Shown here: in pieces, positions 54,789 through 63,428 of the stretch
How positions within the stretch are numbered: the first letter of the stretch is position 1
Layout: each line of letters starts with the position of its first letter
NCBI GenBank assembly: GCA_015066705.1
Contig: SVNV01000001.1
Coordinates: 85,785 to 149,784, forward strand
Direction: 5' to 3'
Source of the DNA: Ruminococcus sp.
GTDB taxonomy: Bacteria > Bacillota > Clostridia > Oscillospirales > Ruminococcaceae
DNA: 64,000 nt
The notes under the pieces: model-generated
Told to the model about the DNA's origin: nothing
The model's input: the letters and a program-made list of their open reading frames with translations, nothing else
Databases searched by the model: none
Translations under genes and position numbers: made by a program

Positions 54789-56591
54789 TTAGTCGTCAAG
54801 CTTGAGAACAGACATAAAGGCTTCCTGTGGAACTTCTACGCTACCAAGCTGACGCATACGCTTTTTACCTTCCTTCTGTTTTTCAAGAAGCTTTTTCTTT
54901 CGTGTAATGTCACCGCCGTAGCACTTTGCAAGAACGTCCTTACGCATAGCCTTTACGGTTTCTCTTGCGATAATCTTCCCGCCGATTGCCGCCTGAATAG
55001 GAACTTCAAAAAGCTGTCTTGGAATGTTATCCTTTAACTTTTCGGCAATTCTTCTTCCTCGTGAATACGCCTTATCTGTATGAACAATAAAAGAAAGTGC
55101 GTCAACAACTTCTCCGTTAAGAAGAATATCAAGCTTAACAAGCTTTGAAGGAGAATAGCCCTTCATCTCATAGTCAAATGACGCATAGCCTCTTGTTCTT
55201 GATTTTAATGCGTCAAAAAAGTCATAGACAATTTCATTAAGTGGCAGGTCATAGTGAAGTTCAACTCTTGTTTCGTCAAGGTACTTCATATCCTTGAACA
55301 CGCCACGTCTTTCCTGACAAAGCTCCATAATATTTCCAACAAAGTCTGACGGTGCAAGAACGCTTGCGTTTACAACAGGCTCTTCAGCTGACAGTATAAG
55401 TGCAGGGTCAGGGAAGTTTGTCGGGTTATCAATCATAACCGTTTCGCCATTTGTAAGGTTTACCTTATAGATAACTGACGGTGCAGTTGTAATAAGGTCA
55501 AGGTTATATTCTCTTTCAAGTCTTTCCTGGATAATTTCCATATGGAGAAGTCCCAAAAATCCACATCTGAAACCAAATCCGAGAGCGATAGAGGTTTCAG
55601 GCTCGAATGAGAGAGATGCGTCGTTAAGCTTTAATTTTTCCAGAGCGTCACGCAAATCTCCGTATTTAGCGCCGTCAACAGGGTAAATTCCCGAAAATAC
55701 CATTGAATTTACCTTTTTATAGCCGTCAAGTGGCTTATCACAAGGGAAATCCCTGTTTGTAACTGTATCACCCACCTGTGTGTCAGCGATATTCTTAATT
55801 GAAGCTGCGATATATCCAACCTCGCCTGCGTGAAGCTCGCCAACAGGTACCAAATCCTTAGCACCCATATAGCCTACTTCAACAGTCTGGAATTCAGCCC
55901 CCGTAGCCATCATTCTGATTGTATCCCCGACTTTAAGGCTACCCTCTTTGACTCTCACATAAATAATTACGCCCTTATACTGGTCGTAGTAGCTGTCAAA
56001 AACAAGTGCCTTCAAAGGTGCGTTTTCATCGCCCTTAGGTGCAGGAATATCCGTAATTACTCTTTCTAAAACTTCCTTGATATTAACACCTGTTTTAGCA
56101 GAAATTTTAGGTGCGTCAAGTGCAGGAATTCCGATAACATTTTCAATTTCCTGGCAAGCCTTTTCCGGCTGTGCAGATGGCAGGTCGATTTTATTTACAA
56201 CAGGCAGAACTTCCAAATCGTGTTCGATTGCAAGATAGGTATTTGCAAGTGTCTGCGCCTCAATTCCCTGTGATGCGTCAACAACAAGCACAGCTCCCTC
56301 GCAGGCTGCAAGAGAACGTGAAACCTCATAGTTAAAGTCAACGTGTCCAGGGGTGTCGATAAGGTTAAAGACGTAGTCGTTTCCGTCGTCGGATTTATAA
56401 TTAAGGCGAACAGCTCTCGCCTTGATTGTGATACCTCTTTCACGCTCGATGTCCATATTGTCAAGAAGCTGGTCTTCCATTTCACGGAGCTCAACGGAAG
56501 AGGTAAGCTCTAAAATTCTGTCGGCAAGAGTACTCTTTCCGTGGTCGATATGGGCAATTATACAAAAATTACGAATGTTATCCTGTTTCAT
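54789..56591 (-). CDS. lepA: Elongation factor 4 (LepA)
   Basis: Ribosomal GTPase that helps back-translocation or 30S biogenesis under stress. The 600-residue protein has the G1 motif [13 protein letters not shown] (13-25), RERGITIKA switch region, DTPGHVDF (about 80-87) and NKID. The C-terminal domain unique to LepA ends in the [20 protein letters not shown] segment. It is first in a four-gene operon with two membrane proteins and hemW. Confidence 0.97.
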   Translation of the reverse strand: MKQDNIRNFCIIAHIDHGKSTLADRILELTSSVELREMEDQLLDNMDIERERGITIKARAVRLNYKSDDGNDYVFNLIDTPGHVDFNYEVSRSLAACEGAVLVVDASQGIEAQTLANTYLAIEHDLEVLPVVNKIDLPSAQPEKACQEIENVIGIPALDAPKISAKTGVNIKEVLERVITDIPAPKGDENAPLKALVFDSYYDQYKGVIIYVRVKEGSLKVGDTIRMMATGAEFQTVEVGYMGAKDLVPVGELHAGEVGYIAASIKNIADTQVGDTVTNRDFPCDKPLDGYKKVNSMVFSGIYPVDGAKYGDLRDALEKLKLNDASLSFEPETSIALGFGFRCGFLGLLHMEIIQERLEREYNLDLITTAPSVIYKVNLTNGETVMIDNPTNFPDPALILSAEEPVVNASVLAPSDFVGNIMELCQERRGVFKDMKYLDETRVELHYDLPLNEIVYDFFDALKSRTRGYASFDYEMKGYSPSKLVKLDILLNGEVVDALSFIVHTDKAYSRGRRIAEKLKDNIPRQLFEVPIQAAIGGKIIARETVKAMRKDVLAKCYGGDITRKKKLLEKQKEGKKRMRQLGSVEVPQEAFMSVLKLDD

Positions 56592-56638
56592 AAAAAACTC
56601 CTGTATTTAAAAATTAACATACTAATCCATAATACTAA

Positions 56639-56667
56639 ATTATAGCATATTTACAGGGGAAAGTCAA
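56639..56667 (-). promoter_or_regulatory. Promoter of the lepA-hemW operon
   Basis: Minus-strand TTGACT (56667-56662), 17-bp spacer, TATAAT (56644-56639), about 45 bp before lepA. Confidence 0.75.
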
Positions 56668-56680
56668 ATAAAACGGACAT

Positions 56681-56711
56681 AAAAAATCGCCACCCGAAAG
56701 GGTGGCGATTT
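56681..56711 (-). terminator. Terminator of the GIY-YIG gene
   Basis: Perfect 12-bp stem AAATCGCCACCC / GGGTGGCGATTT (56684-56695 with 56700-56711), 4-nt loop, and a TTTTTT run on the minus strand. It lies 12 bp past the stop of the GIY-YIG remnant. Confidence 0.9.
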
Positions 56712-56722
56712 CAAACTATTGA

Positions 56723-57399
56723 TTATTTCTTTCTATAAATATCTATTGGGTTTCCTTTTTTGTCTTTCCATACATTCCAACCATTGTTAGCATGCCCTAA
56801 AACAATCCACCCCGCTGTCGAAGGCGAATTTGTTTTTACATCATCTTGAAGAATGTCTTTAACAATAGGTGCATTCTTACGTGCCTCTGGTATCCATTTT
56901 TTGTTAGTAGGACAGCATTTGCATCCTTTTAGCACAATAAAAGTACCTTCATCTACACGCATTGTTGCTTTAATAACACCATATTCTTTTGTTTTTTGTT
57001 CTAAATAATAATCTCCGTCAGGTATAAGAGCCCAGTCAGATTTAATTTGATGTTCAGCTGTCGCTGTTGTAAATACTTCTTCCTTTGAAATAGATTCAGG
57101 ATAGATTTGCTTGCCTTCAAACGAAGATAGTAATTGAACTACAAGGTCAGCATCAAGAGCAAATAGTTCAGAATTAGGAACTCTACTTTTACTAAAAATC
57201 TCATCAAGTAATACTTCTTTTGCATCATAATCATTTACTTCAATAGCAAATTTTCTTTTTAATCCAACAACATTGAAATAACCATTTCTTTCAAGTTGAT
57301 ACATTCGTGATTCAAAATTATCGTTCCTGTTTTGCCAATTTTAATAAGTCCCGGAACAACAGTAGTCATAACATAAATTATTCCTTTTAAAATTGTCAA
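56723..57399 (-). pseudogene. GIY-YIG nuclease/DUF4357 gene with frameshift
   Basis: Two minus-strand frames together make one protein. The first (from about 57399) reads ILKGIIYVMTTVVPGLIKIG then KTGT, holding the GIY-YIG motif and the I-K-I-G-K-T strand. The second, from about 57321, reads DNFESRMYQLERNGYFNVVG and runs to 56723. Joining KTGT to DNFESRM restores the family sequence, so one base seems to have been lost near 57321-57325. The C-terminal part contains VLKGCKC and TNSPSTAGWIVLGHANNGWN, the DUF4357 domain. The intact-looking 193-residue frame with an ATG at 57304 would lack the nuclease motif. A weak TTG at 57399 may be the old start. Confidence 0.75.
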
Positions 57400-57410
57400 C
57401 TGTCAGGGTT

Positions 57411-57914
57411 TCACCACTCCACCTGCGTGATTTCACCTGATTTGAGGGTTTGTTGAACGTCGATTATACGCTGGTTTGAGCTACCACGAAAATGAAGTGC
57501 AAGGCTACGCTTTTCAATTTCAAACTTCCCGTCAATAAGAAAATCTGTTAATTCCAAAAGCTCTTTCCAGCCGTTTTCTTCGCTGGCATTCTCCTTTAAA
57601 TACTCAAAAGTATACCCCGTATAGGCTATAACATTCATTCCCTTTTCCCTGACTGCTCTGGCGATTTCGATAAGTGGTTTTGCCTGACAAAAAGGTTCTC
57701 CACCGCTTAAAGTCACCCCGTCAAGAAGTGGATTTTTGAAAATCTTCTCCAGAATTTCCTCAGTAGTTGAAATTTCTCCACCGTTAAAATCGTGGGTATG
57801 AGGATTGTGGCAACCCTTACAGTGATGAGGGCAACCCTGAGTAAAAATTGTAAATCTGAAACCGGGCCCGTCAACTATTGAGTCGTTTACTGTCCCTGCA
57901 ATTCTAAGTTCCAT
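57411..57914 (-). CDS. nrdG: Anaerobic ribonucleotide reductase activating protein
   Basis: Radical-SAM activase that puts the glycyl radical on NrdD. The cluster motif is TQGCPHHCKGCHNPHTHDF (C-x3-C-x2-C, about 25-43), with GVTLSGGEP (about 75) for SAM binding. The start is set at ATG 57914, which has AGGAG 7 bp upstream; two earlier in-frame starts overlap that site. The product has 167 residues. It lies 59 bp downstream of nrdD. Confidence 0.94.
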   Translation of the reverse strand: MELRIAGTVNDSIVDGPGFRFTIFTQGCPHHCKGCHNPHTHDFNGGEISTTEEILEKIFKNPLLDGVTLSGGEPFCQAKPLIEIARAVREKGMNVIAYTGYTFEYLKENASEENGWKELLELTDFLIDGKFEIEKRSLALHFRGSSNQRIIDVQQTLKSGEITQVEW

Positions 57915-57973
57915 ATGCATTCTCCTGTACAAAAAACTGCCACAGCTTAACTATGGCAGTTTTGATTTTTCAA

Positions 57974-60289
57974 TTAAACGTCGTGCTTAACTCTGTCGCC
58001 AACTTCAGCTCTCTTAGCGTTGTTGAATCTGTCGATTGTTCCAACAAGATAGCCGGTAATTCTTCTGATTCTCTCGAATCCTCTCTGGTGGTCAGCCTCG
58101 CTTCTTCCACACATAGGGCACTTGTCTTCGATAATACCTGTGTATCCACAAACCGGGTCTCTGTCAACAGGGTGGTTGATAGCGCCATAGCCGATGCCGT
58201 TTTCCTTCATACAACGAACAATCTTTTCAAATGCTGCGAGGTTTGTTGAAGGGTCACCGTCAAGCTCGATATAGCTGATATGACCTGCATTTGTAAGTGC
58301 GTGGTAAGGACCTTCAATCTTAATCTTTTCAAATGCGCTGATTGGGTAGTATACTGGCACGTGGAATGAGTTTGTATAGTAGTCCTTATCTGTAACGCCT
58401 GCGATTTCGCCATAGCGTTCCTTGTCCATTCTTACGAAACGTCCTGAAAGTCCTTCAGCCGGTGTAGCAAGAAGTGAGAAGTTAAGACCTGTTCTCTTAC
58501 ATTCTTCTTCCATTCTTTCTCTCATACGGCTAACGATTTCCATTCCGAGTTCCTTAGCCTCATCGCTTTCACCGTGGTGCTTACCGATAAGAGATTTCAG
58601 ACATTCAGCAAGTCCTATAAAGCCTACCGAAAGTGTTCCGTGCTTGAGAACCTCGCCAACTTCGTCGTTGATTGAAAGCTTTTCAGAGTCAATCCAAACG
58701 CCCTGTCCCATAAGGAATGGGTAGTTCTTAACCTTCTTGGTTGACTGGATTCTGAATCTATGCATAAGCTGGTCGATACAGAGGTCCATCATTTCATCAA
58801 GTGCATCAAAGAATGCACCAACATTTCCCTTTGCATTGATTGCAAGACGTGGGAGGTTGATTGAAGTAAATGAAAGGTTACCTCTTCCTGTTACGATTTC
58901 TCTGTCCTTATCGTTGTTGTTTCCGATAACTCTTGTACGACAGCCCATATAAGCGATTTCTGTATCAGGATTTCCTTCCTTATAATACTGAAGGTTATAT
59001 GGTGCGTCAACGAATGAGAAGTTAGGGAAGAGTCTCTTTGCAGAAACTCTGCAAGCAAGCTTGAATAGGTCGTAGTTAGGGTCAGTTGGATTGTAGTTTA
59101 CCCCTTCCTTAACCTTGAAGATATGGATTGGGAAGATAGGTGTTTCGCCGTTTCCGAGACCTGCCTCCTGAGCAAGAAGAACGTTCTTGATAACCATTCT
59201 ACCTTCTGTTGAAGTATCCATACCGTAGTTGATTGAGCTGAATGGTGTCTGTGCGCCTGCTCTTGAATTCATTGTATTGAGGTTATGGATAAGAGCTTCC
59301 ATTGCCTGATATGTTGCTCTGTCAGTTTCGTTTTCTGCTGTATCGTAAGCAAACTTCTGAATCTTGGCTACTGTATCAGCGTCTGTATATTCCTTGAGAA
59401 GCTCAGCTTCTGCCTCTGCATAGCCGTTATCGTTTGCAAGTGTAGGAACAATTCCCTTTTCTTCCTTGATTTTTTTCTGGATATCCTTAGCAATTTCAAG
59501 TGAGTTTTCAACACCGCCAAGAATGTTGAGTGCTCTGTGAACGTTTGAAACATAGTTCTGAACAAAGCTCTTTGCAACACCCTTTGCCATATCGTAGTCA
59601 AACTTAGGAATTGACTGACCGCCGTGCTGGTCATTCTGGTTTGACTGGATAGCGATACAAGCAAGTGCTGAATAGCTGATGATATTATTAGGTGTTCTCA
59701 GGTGACCGTGGCCTGTTGAAAATCCCTTTTCAAAAAGCTTTGTAAGGTCAATCTGAGTACAGGTTGTTGTAAGTGTGTAGAAGTCGAGGTCGTGGATATG
59801 AATATCACCCTCAGCATGTGCCTTAGCGTGCTTAGGGTCAAGAACGTACATCTCGTAGAATTCCTTAGCACCTACCGAACCGTACTTGAGCATTGTACCC
59901 ATTGCAGTATCGCCGTCGATATTTGCATTTTCACGCTTGATGTCGCTGTCCTTAGCCGACTTGAATGTAAGGTCCTCATAAACCTTCATAAGTCTTGTAT
60001 TCATTTCTCTTGCTCTTGTTCTGTTTGAACGGTAGAGAATGTAAGCCTTAGCTGTTGCAGCGTGTCCGTTTTCAATAAGTACCTTTTCTACTATATCCTG
60101 AATCTCTTCAACTGTAGGTGTTGTGTTTCCGCTCTGCTGTAAAACGTCACCAACCATTCCTGCAAGTTCAAGAGCCTCTTCGTAGTCGTTACCGCCAACT
60201 GCCTGTGCAGCCTTGAAAATCGCATTGGCAATCTTTTCAATATTAAATGTAACCTGTCTTCCGTCTCTCTTTTTAATTCTGATAATCAC
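57974..60289 (-). CDS. nrdD: Anaerobic ribonucleoside-triphosphate reductase (class III)
   Basis: Oxygen-sensitive enzyme making dNTPs, 771 residues. The N-terminal ATP-cone (about 1-95, RIKKRDGRQVTFNIEKIANA) gives allosteric control. The catalytic barrel follows, and the C-terminus has the zinc Cys set (DPVCGY, DKCPMCGRSE) and the glycyl-radical site RRITGYLVGTIDRFN (Gly near 752). The start is GTG at 60289 with GGGAGG 10 bp upstream. The strict-anaerobe reductase fits the other metabolism. The promoter overlaps a palindrome that may be an NrdR site. Confidence 0.96.
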   Translation of the reverse strand: MIIRIKKRDGRQVTFNIEKIANAIFKAAQAVGGNDYEEALELAGMVGDVLQQSGNTTPTVEEIQDIVEKVLIENGHAATAKAYILYRSNRTRAREMNTRLMKVYEDLTFKSAKDSDIKRENANIDGDTAMGTMLKYGSVGAKEFYEMYVLDPKHAKAHAEGDIHIHDLDFYTLTTTCTQIDLTKLFEKGFSTGHGHLRTPNNIISYSALACIAIQSNQNDQHGGQSIPKFDYDMAKGVAKSFVQNYVSNVHRALNILGGVENSLEIAKDIQKKIKEEKGIVPTLANDNGYAEAEAELLKEYTDADTVAKIQKFAYDTAENETDRATYQAMEALIHNLNTMNSRAGAQTPFSSINYGMDTSTEGRMVIKNVLLAQEAGLGNGETPIFPIHIFKVKEGVNYNPTDPNYDLFKLACRVSAKRLFPNFSFVDAPYNLQYYKEGNPDTEIAYMGCRTRVIGNNNDKDREIVTGRGNLSFTSINLPRLAINAKGNVGAFFDALDEMMDLCIDQLMHRFRIQSTKKVKNYPFLMGQGVWIDSEKLSINDEVGEVLKHGTLSVGFIGLAECLKSLIGKHHGESDEAKELGMEIVSRMRERMEEECKRTGLNFSLLATPAEGLSGRFVRMDKERYGEIAGVTDKDYYTNSFHVPVYYPISAFEKIKIEGPYHALTNAGHISYIELDGDPSTNLAAFEKIVRCMKENGIGYGAINHPVDRDPVCGYTGIIEDKCPMCGRSEADHQRGFERIRRITGYLVGTIDRFNNAKRAEVGDRVKHDV

Positions 60290-60406
60290 TTTCTTTTTTC
60301 CTCCCTTGTATTAGTATCCCCTAAAACCCCATATCTATGGCTAAAAAGCCATATCATACTGTTTTTTTGGTGAGCTAACCACAACATCTTGTGGTTGCGT
60401 TGGTAA

Positions 60407-60443
60407 CAAATACAAGTATATAGTATTTGCTCCGTTATGTCAA
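60407..60443 (-). promoter_or_regulatory. Promoter of nrdD with overlapping palindrome
   Basis: Minus-strand TTGACA (60443-60438), 17-bp spacer, TATACT (60420-60415). The -10 lies in CAAATAC-N9-GTATTTG (60407-60429). One half, ATACTATA, resembles the NrdR box half-site ACACWATA; a second similar half-site GCACTATA is at 60479-60486. NrdR control is plausible but the match is weak. The leader has an 8-bp hairpin (60377-60396) and a 7-bp one (60336-60353). Confidence 0.6.
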
Positions 60444-60449
60444 TGCACA

Positions 60450-60783
60450 TTTAAGACAAAAACAACCACACTTTTTGTGCACTATACACAACCTCGTTAT
60501 CCGAAAGTTAGACAGCTTTACATAAAGAAAATTCTTCTGTTTTCTTTTTGTTCATAATAAAGGTCAAAACCTTTACAAAAATTACCCTTTGTAAAGCAAA
60601 GACCTTTACAGCTAAACTATGCCTATCCAAGGCGTTTCGGACTAAAAATGCTGTTTTAATGCTGTGATTTTGAATTAGTTTCAAAAAGGGGTGGTTTGTT
60701 TATCAGGAGAGCTTTCTGATGAGTCGTTTTTCAATAAATAAAGGTCGCTTTACGCAGGAAAATTATGTTAATTTTTAATGAAC
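60450..60783. other. Non-coding, structured intergenic stretch
   Basis: No gene with a ribosome site is seen here. There is a nested hairpin: TAAAGGTC / GACCTTTA (60558-60565, 60601-60608) around CTTTACAAA / TTTGTAAAG (60571-60579, 60588-60596). A further stem, ATCAGGA..TTTCTGAT, is at about 60701-60720. It may be a leader, a small RNA, or the decayed end of a former gene. Confidence 0.4.
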
Positions 60784-60811
60784 AAAGCCCTCCCGAAAAT
60801 CGGAAGGGCTT
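60784..60811 (-). terminator. Hairpin after the small membrane-protein gene
   Basis: Minus-strand stem AAGCCCTTCCGA / TCGGGAGGGCTT with one G-T pair and a 3-4-nt loop. The following tract is only TTG, so termination may be weak. Confidence 0.55.
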
Positions 60812-60816
60812 GAAAT

Positions 60817-61062
60817 TTACTCAACTGATGGCGGTGTTGTAATGGTCAGTATATACTCAGTAGTTGTTACGGTAGTGGTTATCGGATTTTCATACTGAGT
60901 GGTGGTTGTGGTCTGAGTAGATGATTTTTTGTTTTCTTTTTCCTTTTCAAGAATATCCTCAAGAGATGTGGAAAGCATATACAAGATAAACATTGCAACC
61001 AGCAACAAAACTGCAAAAATCACAATAAAGCGAAATCTCAAAACAAGCTTTTTGTTATCCAT
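60817..61062 (-). CDS. Small single-pass membrane protein, function unknown
   Basis: An 81-residue protein: basic start MDNKKLVLRFRF, one membrane helix (about 13-31), then a charged linker and a Thr/Ser-rich tail with repeated TTT runs (TTTTTQYENPITTTVTTT). The start is ATG 61062 with GAGGAGG 6 bp upstream; longer readings lack a site. The layout fits an exported-tail anchor protein. No family is recognised. Confidence 0.55.
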   Translation of the reverse strand: MDNKKLVLRFRFIVIFAVLLLVAMFILYMLSTSLEDILEKEKENKKSSTQTTTTTQYENPITTTVTTTEYILTITTPPSVE

Positions 61063-61190
61063 CACACACCTCCTCAAACTTATATCATTATTATAAAACA
61101 AAATCCGTAATGTTTCAAGAGGTTTTTACAAATTTCCAGAAACTAATTAAAAGGTTAGGTGTTTTGTCGAAAAGTATCAGTAAAACCCTA

Positions 61191-61219
61191 TTGAAACGCC
61201 TTGTAAATAATGGTAAAAT
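61191..61219 (+). promoter_or_regulatory. Promoter of a probable small RNA
   Basis: TTGAAA (61191-61196), 17-bp spacer, TAAAAT (61214-61219) on the plus strand, with no plus-strand gene following. Confidence 0.65.
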
Positions 61220-61225
61220 AATATC

Positions 61226-61347
61226 TGACGAAACACATTCGTGCCTTAGTTTCGTCATTAGGCAATCGGCGTGGTGCACAACGCAAGGCTGCCTGAAGCA
61301 AATAATTCTCCCACTCTTTTGTTTTCGAGGAGTGGGGTTTATTTTTA
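61226..61347 (+). ncRNA. Probable small RNA of about 120 nt, unassigned
   Basis: It lies between a sigma-A promoter and an intrinsic terminator, with no open frame or ribosome site. Three stems are predicted. Stem 1 pairs TGACGAAAC (61226-61234) with GTTTCGTCA (61249-61257) around a 14-nt loop. Stem 2 pairs AGGCA (61260-61264) with TGCCT (61290-61294) and, inside it, GCGT with ACGC (61269-61272, 61281-61284). The terminator stem is CCCACTC-type (61309-61316 with 61330-61337), followed by TTTATTTTTAT. It does not match 6S, SRP, tmRNA, RNase P or a riboswitch that I recognise. Confidence 0.6.
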
Positions 61348-61387
61348 TAAAAAACATACTCCCGCAAGCTTTTACTTGCAGGAGTAT
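61345..61387 (-). terminator. Terminator of the GH1 gene
   Basis: Minus-strand stem ATACTCC / GGAGTAT (61381-61387 with 61356-61362) with inner GCAAG / CTTGC pairing, followed by GTTTTTTATAAAAA. It stands tail-to-tail with the small-RNA terminator. Confidence 0.8.
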
Positions 61388-61409
61388 TTTATTGCAGAAA
61401 TTGTCAAAT

Positions 61410-62756
61410 TCAGAGCTTTTCGCCGTTGCTTTCAATGATTTCCTTATACCAGTATCCCGAATCCTTAATTATTCTTTCCTGAGTAGCAAAATCAACATAA
61501 ACGGCACCAAAACGTTCATCATAGCCCTGTGCCCACTCAAAGTTATCCATAAGTGACCACTGGAAATATCCTCTGACGTCTACACCTTCATCTGCAGCCT
61601 TTTTAAGTCCGAGCAGATAGCGGTTAAGATAGTCAATTCTGTTAGGGTCGTGAACCTTTCCGTCGAGAGAAACAACGTCGTGTGCAGACATACCGTTTTC
61701 CGTGATATAAACAGGAAGATTATATCTTTCGTTGTGGAATTTACTTCCCCAATAAAGTGCATCAGGGGTAACATACCAATATACAGCTGTACGAGCATTT
61801 CCGACCGGTGGATGAACAACTCTGTAGCCACCGTTTTCGCCCTTTTCAACAAGATGTCCGCTATAAATATTAAGACCGATAAAATCAATAGGTGTAGAAA
61901 TTATTTCCATATCTCCATCTGCGATTTCAGGGAAAATATCAGCATTTTCCTTTAAAACCTTTTCAGGATATTTTCCAAACACAACAGGGTCAAACCAGAA
62001 TGAATCAGCAAAAATGAAATGATTTTTTCCACAGTCAAAATACTTTTCTCTTGCAGCTTCGATATCATCATCTGAAACAGGAATTCCAGGTGAGCTTGCC
62101 GCAACAAATCCTATATTCACGCCTTCAATAGCATTACGAAGTACTCTGACAGCTTTTCCGTGAGCCAGAAGAACATTGTGGCACATCTGCAGAAGTTCCT
62201 TATTTCCTACCTTATATCCGGGTGCGTGAACTCCTATTGAATATCCGTGATTGATAAAAACCTGAGGCTCATTAAAGGTTATGAAGTTTTTAACTCTGTC
62301 GCCGAAGTGTTTCGCAAACACACTTGTATAGTATTCAAACCAATCAACGCTTTCACTATTGAGCCAGCCACCCTTTTTATGAAGTTCATAAGGAAGGTCC
62401 CAGTGATAAAGTGTTACATACGGCTCGATACCGTATTTAAGAAGCTCATCAATAAGTGAATTATAAAAATCCAGACCCTTCTGATTAACTTCGCCTATGC
62501 CATCAGGGATAATTCTCGGCCAGCAGATTGAAAAACGATATGCTTTAATTCCCAATTCAGCCATAAGCTTAACGTCTTCCTTATAGCGATGGTAATGGTC
62601 ACAGGCAACGTCTCCTGTACTGTTGTCCAGAATCTTTCCGTTAATATGTGTAAATTCGTCCCAGACACTAAGACCTTTTCCGTCCTCGTAGGTTGCACCT
62701 TCAATCTGATAGGAAGCAGTTGCCACTCCCCAAGCAAAATCCTTTCTGAAGCTCAT
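61410..62756 (-). CDS. Beta-glucosidase, GH1
   Basis: A 448-residue cytoplasmic retaining glycosidase. The acid/base Glu is in NFITFNEPQVF (about 165) and the nucleophile Glu in VYITENGMS (about 351). The start FRKDFAWGVATASYQIEGA is typical of GH1. The substrate is probably cellobiose or other unphosphorylated beta-glucosides; the phospho-glycosidase lysine/serine signature is not obvious. The start is ATG 62756 with AAAGGGG 9 bp upstream; GTG 62762 is too near that site. It is a single-gene unit. Confidence 0.93.
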   Translation of the reverse strand: MSFRKDFAWGVATASYQIEGATYEDGKGLSVWDEFTHINGKILDNSTGDVACDHYHRYKEDVKLMAELGIKAYRFSICWPRIIPDGIGEVNQKGLDFYNSLIDELLKYGIEPYVTLYHWDLPYELHKKGGWLNSESVDWFEYYTSVFAKHFGDRVKNFITFNEPQVFINHGYSIGVHAPGYKVGNKELLQMCHNVLLAHGKAVRVLRNAIEGVNIGFVAASSPGIPVSDDDIEAAREKYFDCGKNHFIFADSFWFDPVVFGKYPEKVLKENADIFPEIADGDMEIISTPIDFIGLNIYSGHLVEKGENGGYRVVHPPVGNARTAVYWYVTPDALYWGSKFHNERYNLPVYITENGMSAHDVVSLDGKVHDPNRIDYLNRYLLGLKKAADEGVDVRGYFQWSLMDNFEWAQGYDERFGAVYVDFATQERIIKDSGYWYKEIIESNGEKL

Positions 62757-62802
62757 TTTCACTATCCCCTTTCAAATACAATCATAAAATTATATTAAAC
62801 TA

Positions 62803-62831
62803 ATTATAGCAAATAAAAATCTATGTTTCAA
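62803..62831 (-). promoter_or_regulatory. Promoter of the GH1 gene
   Basis: Minus-strand TTGAAA (62831-62826), 17-bp spacer, TATAAT (62808-62803), about 45 bp before the start. Confidence 0.75.
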
Positions 62832-62892
62832 TACAAGAAAAATGATTTTTTGCATTGTTTACAATCTTAATATCTTTTATGAGGTTTGTTAA

Positions 62893-62931
62893 AAATGAAA
62901 GTCCAATCCGACAAAATGCGGTTTGGACTTT
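62893..62931 (-). terminator. Terminator of the csoR unit
   Basis: Minus-strand stem AAAGTCCAAACCG / CGGATTGGACTTT (arms 62919-62931 and 62898-62910, one mismatch), 8-nt loop, then CATTTTTAAC. It lies about 20 bp past the Cys-rich gene. Confidence 0.8.
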
Positions 62932-62953
62932 TCAATAATTAAATAAAAAATTA

Positions 62954-63103
62954 TTATTTGTTTTCCAAAAGCTTCTTTGCTTCTTCCTCAGAAATTTCCT
63001 TCATAACTTCACCACAGCATTTAATACCGCAGTTTTCACAAGTACAGTCAATTAACACCTTAACCATTGCACCGCACTTTTCACAGATTACGATTTTATC
63101 CAT
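62954..63103 (-). CDS. 49-residue Cys-rich peptide in the csoR unit
   Basis: A short gene with an excellent ribosome site (AGGAGGTG, 5 bp before ATG 63103). The product has seven Cys: VICEKCGAMVKVLIDCTCEN covers residues 5-24 and CGIKCCGEV 25-33. The C-x2-C ... C-x-C-x2-C-x3-CC order resembles metal-binding knuckles, and a charged helix (EISEEEAKKLLENK) ends it. It lies 11 bp after csoR in one transcript. Copper or other soft-metal binding is inferred from composition and context; it is not a CopZ-like ferredoxin fold. Confidence 0.75.
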   Translation of the reverse strand: MDKIVICEKCGAMVKVLIDCTCENCGIKCCGEVMKEISEEEAKKLLENK

Positions 63104-63114
63104 AATTTCACCTC

Positions 63115-63411
63115 CTATTTATTAAATCTTTTAAACAAGCTAATCAGCTCGTCAATAGCGTCTAAATCACCATTTTCCAAATCCCTCGATACACAGGTAT
63201 ACAAATGGTTTTCAAGAACATGCGATGATAAGCTTTTAATAGAATTTTGAACCGCAGACAGCTGAATCAATACATCATTACAATATGCATCGTTTTCAAT
63301 CATTTTAGTAATTCCATTTATTTGTCCGCTTATTCTGTTCAGTCTATTTATTATCAGCTTTTTCTCATCTGAGCTTCTTTTGGTTTTTTTATTACAACAA
63401 TTATTATCCAT
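63115..63411 (-). CDS. csoR: CsoR-family metal-sensing repressor
   Basis: A 98-residue all-helical repressor of the CsoR/RcnR family. The Cu(I) ligand triad is kept: Cys44 in DAYCNDVLIQLSAV, then His and Cys of LENHLYTCV (His69, Cys73). This C-H-C set is that of copper sensors rather than nickel (RcnR) or persulfide (CstR) types. The N-terminal tail carries an additional CC pair (residues 5-6). It controls its own promoter through the GC-rich palindrome at 63431-63453. Only the Cys-rich peptide is in its unit; no CopA or CopZ gene is near. Confidence 0.88.
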   Translation of the reverse strand: MDNNCCNKKTKRSSDEKKLIINRLNRISGQINGITKMIENDAYCNDVLIQLSAVQNSIKSLSSHVLENHLYTCVSRDLENGDLDAIDELISLFKRFNK

Positions 63412-63428
63412 AGCCGACCTCCAATTAC

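Noticed and set aside
56723..57304. Intact 193-residue gene starting at 57304
   Set aside because: There is no ribosome site before that ATG and the family sequence continues upstream in another frame, so it is the 3' part of a frameshifted gene.
60377..60396. 8-bp hairpin AACCACAA / TTGTGGTT in the nrdD leader as a riboswitch
   Set aside because: Too small and lacking any known aptamer core; kept only as part of the leader description.
60714..60726. CTGATGAGTC, like the core of a hammerhead ribozyme
   Set aside because: No pairing partner for stem II followed by GAAA and no stem III/cleavage site could be found on either side; a chance match.
61110..61556. 148-codon plus-strand open frame across the small RNA region
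   Set aside because: It crosses a promoter and two terminators and runs antisense into the GH1 gene, with no ribosome site.
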